9,575 bases of DNA from assembly GCA_003242505.1 (NCBI GenBank), contig QGUP01000052.1, forward strand, positions 1-9,575. The letters run 5' to 3'. This DNA comes from Bacillota bacterium. Its GTDB lineage: Bacteria > Bacillota > Sulfobacillia > Symbiobacteriales > ZC4RG38. Positions 6,396 to 9,575 of this stretch are shown piece after piece. Numbering within the stretch: the first letter of the stretch is position 1; each line of letters begins with the position of its first letter. The notes under the pieces were generated by a model. The model was not told the DNA's origin and ran no database searches. It saw only the letters and a list, made by a program, of their open reading frames with translations. Position numbers and translations under genes: made by a program.

Positions 6396-6796
6396 GGGCG
6401 CAGGGCACTTATCCCACCCTCCGGGGCCAGTGGCTGGATGAGAACGCCCGACCCGTGCCGCCGCGCCCTCCCGCGCCGGGGCAGGGGCGGATGGTGCGCC
6501 GGTACTGGCTCTATGGGCTGTGCCTGGCTGTGGTGGCGGCGACGGGTCTTTTCCTTCACGAGATGTTCCGGGCCCAGGAAGAACGGATGGCCCGGCTCCA
6601 GGCCGAAGCGGCGGCCCTGCGGGCCCAGCTCGAGGCGGCCCAGAGCCGGAACCACGCCCTGCGCCGGGAGATCGAGCGGCTGCAGACCGATGAGTACATC
6701 GAGACCGTGGCCAGAAGCCAGCTGGGTTACGTCCGGCCGGGGGAGATTCCCTTCATGGCCCTGGACCCGAAGCAGGGGGGCAGCGGGAACGATTGA
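6392..6796 (+). CDS. divIC: Septum formation initiator, FtsB/DivIC family
   Basis: A 134-aa single-span cell division protein. It has a Pro/Arg-rich cytoplasmic N-terminus (1-37), a transmembrane helix (about 38-57) and a coiled coil (about 60-98, with heptad Leu/Ala in ERMARLQAEAAALRAQLEAA). The family signature follows: DEYIETVARSQLGYVRPGEIPF (100-121) in two adjoining parts, DEYIE and the LGYVRPGE motif. DivIC partners FtsL and DivIB in the divisome and controls septal peptidoglycan synthesis. In B. subtilis it lies downstream of yabQ, as here apart from the inserted HTH gene. The start is ATG at 6392, coupled to the HTH gene by a 4-bp overlap. The usual downstream S1-domain gene is absent; a tRNA gene follows instead. 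Confidence 0.92.
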   Translation: MRAQGTYPTLRGQWLDENARPVPPRPPAPGQGRMVRRYWLYGLCLAVVAATGLFLHEMFRAQEERMARLQAEAAALRAQLEAAQSRNHALRREIERLQTDEYIETVARSQLGYVRPGEIPFMALDPKQGGSGND

Positions 6797-6801
6797 CGCA
6801 G

Positions 6802-6834
6802 CCGGGCCCCGGCCGGGGTGCAGCCGGGGCCCGG
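6802..6834 (+). terminator. 12-bp GC hairpin after divIC
   Basis: CCGGGCCCCGGC (6802-6813) pairs perfectly with GCCGGGGCCCGG (6823-6834) around a 9-nt loop, 5 nt after the divIC stop. The bases that follow are GTGTGCTATACT, so there is no U-tract. It resembles the U-less hairpin after spoVR and probably marks the end of the divIC transcript, insulating the tRNA promoter that begins 4 bp later. Confidence 0.55.
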
Positions 6835-6837
6835 GTG

Positions 6838-6846
6838 TGCTATACT
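6838..6846 (+). promoter_or_regulatory. Extended -10 promoter of tRNA-Leu
   Basis: TGCTATACT is an extended -10 element (TGn plus TATACT, 5 of 6 to TATAAT), 19 bp before the tRNA 5' end. No recognisable -35 lies 16-18 bp upstream, because that space is taken by the hairpin after divIC; extended -10 promoters can work without one. Transcription would start near 6853. Confidence 0.6.
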
Positions 6847-6864
6847 GATGGGCGGTGAGCACAG

Positions 6865-6952
6865 GCCGGAGTGGCGGAACGGCAGACGCACGGGACTTAA
6901 AATCCTGGGCCCCGGGAGGGGCGTGTGGGTTCAAATCCCACCTCCGGCACCA
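6865..6952 (+). tRNA. tRNA-Leu (anticodon UAA)
   Basis: A class II tRNA folds completely. The acceptor stem GCCGGAG (6865-6871) pairs with CTCCGGC (6942-6948), followed by discriminator A and an encoded CCA (6950-6952). The D-stem is GCG/CGC. The anticodon stem CGGGA/TCCTG encloses loop CTTAAAA with anticodon TAA at 6898-6900. The long variable arm GCCCC-GGGA-GGGGC and the T-arm GTGGG-TTCAAAT-CCCAC are intact. It decodes UUA (and UUG by wobble), codons expected to be rare in such a GC-rich host. A promoter precedes it and a strong terminator follows. Its 3' part is the likely attachment site of the element to the right. Confidence 0.97.
6925..6952 (+). other. Inferred attachment site (attL) in the tRNA 3' end
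   Basis: Tyrosine integrases commonly recombine at the T-arm and acceptor 3' half of a tRNA gene and restore it. Here the integrase gene lies about 100 bp beyond the tRNA 3' end and points toward it, and phage-like, lower-GC DNA begins there. The matching direct copy (attR) is not in the window, so the core boundaries cannot be set. This range is only the most likely span. Confidence 0.4.
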
Positions 6953-6961
6953 GTGAGGAAG

Positions 6962-6997
6962 CGGGCTGCAGGGTCCTGAACCCTGCAGCCCGTTTTT
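6962..6997 (+). terminator. Intrinsic terminator of tRNA-Leu
   Basis: A 13-bp perfect stem pairs 6962-6974 with 6980-6992 around the 5-nt loop CCTGA, followed by TTTTT (6993-6997). It starts 10 nt after the tRNA CCA. It is the only canonical hairpin-plus-U-tract terminator in the window; the two host operon ends have U-less hairpins. If the att core lies in the tRNA, this terminator was brought in by the element. Confidence 0.92.
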
Positions 6998-6999
6998 CG

Positions 7000-7022
7000 C
7001 TGTACAGCCATCTGTACAGCCA
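7000..7022. repeat. Two tandem copies of CTGTACAGCCA
   Basis: CTGTACAGCCA occurs at 7000-7010 and again at 7012-7022, a 12-bp period. Each copy contains the palindrome CTGTACAG. The pair lies between the tRNA terminator and the integrase stop codon (7053). Its position in the short att-flanking arm suggests arm-type integrase binding sites or a directionality-factor site. The repeats are seen directly; the function is inferred. Confidence 0.7.
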
Positions 7023-7052
7023 ACCTGGGTGGAATAGGGCGGACACAGTGGG

Positions 7053-8279
7053 TTATCTATGGACATCGGTTTCTGCCTCTGACGCTTTGGGCAGCAGTGC
7101 GTTGAGTTTCTGGACTACTTCCTCCTGGATGGTCGGCAACACGTGGGTGTAGGTGTCCAGCGTCACGGTGATCGTGCTGTGACCCAGACGCTCCTGCACC
7201 ACCTTGGGGTGTACACCGGCCAGGAGTAGGAACGTCGCATGAGTATGGCGGAGCTTGTGCAGCGTAATGCCCGGGGGCGCCCCGGCCGCATGGGCCAGTT
7301 CCCGGAACCGGCGGGTGACCCAGCTCGGGCGCAGTGGTTTGCCATCGGGCCAGCAAAACACCAGGCCGTGGTCCTGGTAGCCAGGCCCCAGCTTCAGCCG
7401 CTGCTCCGCCTGCTGGGCCCGGTGACGCCGGAGCAGGGCAACCGCCTCGTCGGGTAAGGGGACCTGCCGGCGGCCCTTCTCGGTCTTGGGTGGTGTCCAG
7501 ATGAGACCCTGACCCTCAATTTCCTCGGCTGTGCGCTCAACCCGTAGGGTCTTGTTATCCAAGTCCACGTCGGTCCAGCGCAAGGCGACCAACTCGGCCC
7601 GGCGCAGACCCGTGGCTAGGGCCAGGTACCACATAGCCGCCAGCCAGTCCCTGGACAGGGCTTTCATGAGCTGCGCGGCCTGGGCTGGCGTAAGAACCCT
7701 GGGCTGGCGCTTGGTGGGACGGGGGGCATCGACGGCGTCCGCCGGATTTCGGGCAAGAAGCCCCCACTTTACTGCTTGGTCAAAGGCCCGGTGCAGGATG
7801 GCGTGAAGCTGCTCAATCGTCCGCCGACTCTTACCTGCCTGTAGGCGGGAGGCGTATAGGTGTTGAAGGTCTGATGGTTGTATCTTGGCCAAGCGCAGGT
7901 GGCCGATGATAGGTATGGCATGCACCCGTAGGTAACGACGATAGGTTTCGTACGTAACGGGCCTGACGGTGTGTCGGGCCGCGTCCTCTAGCCATCGCTC
8001 CAGGAACTGGGCCACGGTCAGGCGCCCCGGGTCCGAGAATGTGCCGGCCTGGATGTCGGCTAGCAGTTTCTTAAGCCTTTCCGCCACGTCCTTGCGGGTC
8101 TTACCGTACACGTACTTGCGGCGGCGCTTGCCGTCCGGACCTCGGCCAAGGTCAGCAATGGCAGCCCACAGGACGTGAGTGCCACCGCATTTCAAGCACC
8201 GGCCATTCGCCAAGGCCCTACGGCACTTGTGGCAGACGACAAAGATACTCCCCTCACCGGCACCGCGCCTCTTAGGCAA
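7053..8279 (-). CDS. int: Tyrosine recombinase (site-specific integrase) with an N-terminal four-cysteine insertion
   Basis: A 408-aa phage-type integrase. An N-terminal arm-binding region (about 9-75) contains C16-x2-C19 and C28-x2-C31, a probable zinc knuckle, between GEGSIF (9-13) and WAAIADLGRGPDGKRRRK (38-55). A core-binding SAM-like domain follows (about 86-180), then the catalytic domain (about 195-385). All catalytic residues are visible: R226 (TGLRRAE), K265 (PPKTEKG), H341 and R344 (HKLRHT), H367 (LGHST) and the nucleophile Y377 (LDTYTH). It should integrate and excise the element at the tRNA-Leu. The start is uncertain. GTG at 8288 touches the SD itself, while TTG at 8279 lies 8 nt after GGGAGG and gives the typical MPKRRG start, so TTG was chosen. 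It is probably co-transcribed with the repressor and small ORF, and ends facing the tRNA. Confidence 0.93.
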   Translation of the reverse strand: MPKRRGAGEGSIFVVCHKCRRALANGRCLKCGGTHVLWAAIADLGRGPDGKRRRKYVYGKTRKDVAERLKKLLADIQAGTFSDPGRLTVAQFLERWLEDAARHTVRPVTYETYRRYLRVHAIPIIGHLRLAKIQPSDLQHLYASRLQAGKSRRTIEQLHAILHRAFDQAVKWGLLARNPADAVDAPRPTKRQPRVLTPAQAAQLMKALSRDWLAAMWYLALATGLRRAELVALRWTDVDLDNKTLRVERTAEEIEGQGLIWTPPKTEKGRRQVPLPDEAVALLRRHRAQQAEQRLKLGPGYQDHGLVFCWPDGKPLRPSWVTRRFRELAHAAGAPPGITLHKLRHTHATFLLLAGVHPKVVQERLGHSTITVTLDTYTHVLPTIQEEVVQKLNALLPKASEAETDVHR

Positions 8280-8339
8280 GGCCAGCACCTCCCAGGGTTT
8301 CTCGCGCGCAGTTATGTTCGAAAAGTGCGTAACTTCGGC

Positions 8340-8498
8340 TTAAAGGACGTTCAGTTTTTCTGCTGCCAGGTACTGCCCCCGATGTTCGCTATCCGTTATC
8401 TGGTTGTCGTACAAACCGTACAAGTAGCCGATCTCTACGTTGTTGATGTCAGCAAGGCCAAGAAGGCCGGCTGCAGCATGACTACGCCAGCGCTTCAC
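8340..8498 (-). CDS. Small hypothetical protein coupled to the repressor
   Basis: A 52-codon ORF lies in the gap between the repressor and integrase genes. The GTG start (8498-8496) overlaps the repressor TGA as GTGA, and the TAA is at 8342-8340, 60 bp before the chosen integrase start. The translation has normal protein composition: a basic start (MKRWRSH), a short hydrophobic stretch (AAAGLLGLADINN, 8-20), a tyrosine-rich segment VEIGYLYGLYDNQITDSE (21-38) and YLAAEKLNV (43-51). I recognise no family. Position between repressor and integrase would suit an excisionase, a repressor modulator or an unknown lysogeny protein, but nothing proves any of these. SD support is weak (CCTGGG inside the repressor end), so expression would depend on translational coupling. 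The same DNA is open in a plus-strand frame, judged a shadow. Confidence 0.5.
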   Translation of the reverse strand: MKRWRSHAAAGLLGLADINNVEIGYLYGLYDNQITDSEHRGQYLAAEKLNVL

Positions 8499-9304
8499 CC
8501 AGGCTTGTGGCGCAAAGCCTGGATAAACGCTCGAAGCGCCGCTGCATCGATGCCTTCCCGCTCTGCAAGTTCACGGATCAATTCCTCCGTGGTCTGGGGT
8601 GCTGCGGTCCCTGCCGGGGGCGGCAGTCTTGGGGCCAGACGCCGGGTGTAGAGTGCAACAAAGACGCCCTGAACCTGAATATCCACGTCTTCAGAAACCG
8701 GTAGGGGGTCATAGGCGGGGTTGGCAGCCTCCAGGTACCACCGGCCGCCACGATAGATAAGCAACTTCAAGGTGGACTCGCCGTTCACCAGCGCGGCTAC
8801 GATGTCGCCGCTCTTGACCTGGTCCTGTCGCTCGACCCGCCGGAGCAGGACGTAGTCCCCATCGTGAATGTTGACGCCGACCATGCTGTCGCCCTGGACC
8901 TTAACGATAAAGTCGGCTTGGTCGGCCAGTTCCCGGGGAACGGGAAGCCATTCCACTATGTTCTGCTCAGCCAAGAGCGGGATACCTGCCTGGATAGTGC
9001 CAACGACGGGGAGCAGCTTCATGCCCATTCCGCTAAAGATCTCTGCACGCAGTTTCCTCTCAACCTCGTGTCGGAGATCCTTGTCGCCCTCCTCACTGCC
9101 CAGGAACCAAGTGAGTGGCTTACCCAAAACGGTTGCGATCTTCTGTAACGTCTCGAAGCTAGGTTCAGATCGCCCGTGCTCCCAGCTATTAACAGCGGGG
9201 CGGCTGAAGCCGATGGCCTCGGCCAACTCCTGCTGTGACAGCCCCCGCTGGATTCGCGCTTCCCTGATCCTCGCCCCCAACATACCGGGGGTGGCCAAAG
9301 CCAT
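8495..9304 (-). CDS. CI/LexA-type self-cleaving transcriptional repressor (XRE HTH plus S24 peptidase)
   Basis: A 269-aa prophage-type repressor. An XRE/HTH_3 DNA-binding domain lies at about 8-65, with the recognition region in GLSQQELAEAIGFSRPAVNS (21-40). A linker leads to a LexA-like S24 peptidase domain (about 98-218). The cleavage site is Ala106-Gly107 (TIQAGIPL), and the Ser/Lys dyad is S140 (VQGDSMV) and K180 (ESTLKLL). A C-terminal extension (about 222-269) is Pro-rich then charged and unlike LexA. It should hold the element dormant and be inactivated by RecA-stimulated self-cleavage after DNA damage. ATG at 9304 follows AGAGGAGG at short spacing (3 nt); ATG at codon 8 is a possible alternative start. 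The ORF is open 59 codons further up, but that DNA is the promoter region. The stop overlaps the 52-aa ORF by GTGA. Confidence 0.92.
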   Translation of the reverse strand: MALATPGMLGARIREARIQRGLSQQELAEAIGFSRPAVNSWEHGRSEPSFETLQKIATVLGKPLTWFLGSEEGDKDLRHEVERKLRAEIFSGMGMKLLPVVGTIQAGIPLLAEQNIVEWLPVPRELADQADFIVKVQGDSMVGVNIHDGDYVLLRRVERQDQVKSGDIVAALVNGESTLKLLIYRGGRWYLEAANPAYDPLPVSEDVDIQVQGVFVALYTRRLAPRLPPPAGTAAPQTTEELIRELAEREGIDAAALRAFIQALRHKPG

Positions 9305-9328
9305 CCACCTCCTCTCTGCTACATTTTT

Positions 9329-9450
9329 TATCAACGACGTTGAAAACCTGTTGACACACTTGACGGGCTTAGTATCATAGATGGTGAGGAAAAAAACATA
9401 GTGCTTGGTGCAAGCTACCCGTGTTGATACATATTGAATCATGTTGATGT
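9329..9450. promoter_or_regulatory. Probable operator cluster of the lysogeny switch
   Basis: Several copies of a TGTTGA-type motif surround the divergent promoter: an inverted pair TCAACG-A-CGTTGA (9331-9343), TGTTGACAC (9349-9357), TGTTGATAC (9422-9430) and TGTTGATGT (9442-9450), with a partial ATTGAATC at 9433-9440. The first site lies between the repressor start and the rightward -35, the second overlaps that -35, and the others lie downstream of its start point. This layout fits repressor binding that shuts off the rightward promoter and tunes the repressor's own. Binding is inferred from position. Confidence 0.45.
9351..9378 (+). promoter_or_regulatory. Strong rightward sigma-A promoter, divergent from the repressor
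   Basis: TTGACA (9351-9356) is a perfect -35, followed 16 bp later by TATCAT (9373-9378), 5 of 6 to the -10 consensus. It fires away from the repressor gene toward the right edge, as the early lytic or transfer promoter of a temperate element. A TGTTGACAC motif overlaps the -35, so repressor binding there would block polymerase. Confidence 0.7.
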
Positions 9451-9575
9451 CGGTGGTGACTATACGGATGGACAAGGTCATTCTTCCGGCTCGTGAACGT
9501 TAACGGGAATGGCTTGGTTGTTGGATCCCGGCGAACCTCAACGCCGCTCTCAAGCGGGTTGCACACCAGACTGGC
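9379..9575 (+). other. Start of the rightward transcript; no intact gene recognised
   Basis: Downstream of the promoter only short ORFs are seen. One frame reads from ATG 9441 (or 9468) to TAA 9501-9503, then stays open to the edge with sequence resembling the N-terminal half of a ribbon-helix-helix DNA-binding protein (WIPANLNAALKRVAHQTG, 9522-9575). That part has no ATG, GTG or TTG after the stop. Another frame is open to the edge from ATG 9509 and a third from GTG 9493. The first real gene of the rightward operon may start here or just outside the window. Confidence 0.4.

Larger units (their letters stand above)
6953..9575. mobile_element. Left end of an integrated prophage or integrative element (partial)
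   Basis: This block holds a tyrosine integrase, a small coupled ORF, a self-cleaving CI/LexA-type repressor and a divergent promoter region, in the usual integrase-repressor-switch order of temperate elements. It starts at the 3' end of tRNA-Leu. Base composition and codon use are visibly less GC-rich than in prkA-divIC, most clearly in 8290-8500 and 9305-9480. No structural, replication or conjugation genes are in view, so prophage and integrative conjugative element cannot be told apart. The element runs off the right edge. Confidence 0.75.

Noticed and set aside
6793..6798. TTGACG at the divIC stop as the -35 of the tRNA promoter
   Set aside because: It lies 42 bp from the TATACT -10, far beyond a workable spacer.
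8404..8424. Tandem CGTACAA copies near 8408 and 8417
   Set aside because: They are explained by the coding repeat for Leu-Tyr-Gly/Asp in the 52-aa ORF and are too short to claim as a site.
8175..8651. A 158-codon plus frame across the integrase-repressor junction
   Set aside because: It is antisense to the repressor C-terminus, the 52-aa ORF and the integrase N-terminus, has no RBS or motif, and its composition looks random.
9375..9566. A 63-codon minus frame upstream of the repressor
   Set aside because: It overlaps the rightward promoter and operator-like repeats, and its translation (His/Pro/Ser-rich) shows no family features or convincing RBS.

Overview
The window looks like chromosome of a very GC-rich, endospore-forming Firmicute, with the left end of an integrated mobile element at its right side. 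The sporulation genes prkA, yhbH, spoVR, yabP and yabQ next to divIC point to a spore-forming Bacillota. The strong G/C third-position bias suggests a lineage of the Symbiobacterium or Thermaerobacter kind, but the species cannot be fixed from this sequence.

Positions 1-4582 hold a compact minus-strand operon, prkA > yhbH > spoVR. The gaps are 12 bp and then a 4-bp GTGA overlap, and the operon ends in an 11-bp GC hairpin that abuts the last stop codon. PrkA (AAA+ ATPase), YhbH (VWA domain) and SpoVR are sporulation and stress proteins whose genes co-occur widely in bacteria. A 338-bp divergent intergenic region (4583-4920) separates this operon from the plus-strand genes yabP and yabQ, then a small unrecognised helix-turn-helix gene that overlaps divIC by ATGA, then divIC. 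In Bacillus subtilis yabP, yabQ and divIC are adjacent. Here the extra HTH gene sits between yabQ and divIC, preceded by an array of DnaA-box-like 9-mers repeating every 11 bp (6080-6145). A tRNA-Leu(UAA) gene with its own promoter and a strong terminator follows divIC.

From the 3' end of the tRNA to the right edge, base composition falls and the genes become phage-like. They are a tyrosine integrase pointing at the tRNA, an unlisted 52-aa ORF, and a LexA/CI-type self-cleaving repressor, ordered as a minus-strand lysogeny operon (repressor > small ORF > integrase). Opposite the repressor start lies a strong rightward sigma-A promoter among repeated TGTTGA-type sites, a standard lysogeny switch. 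The tRNA 3' end is the probable attB, and the matching distal att site and the rest of the element lie beyond the window.

The most unusual points are the 11-bp-phased DnaA-box-like array before the HTH-divIC pair, a four-cysteine insertion in the arm-binding region of the integrase, tandem CTGTACAGCCA repeats between tRNA and integrase, and the small ORF coupled to the repressor.
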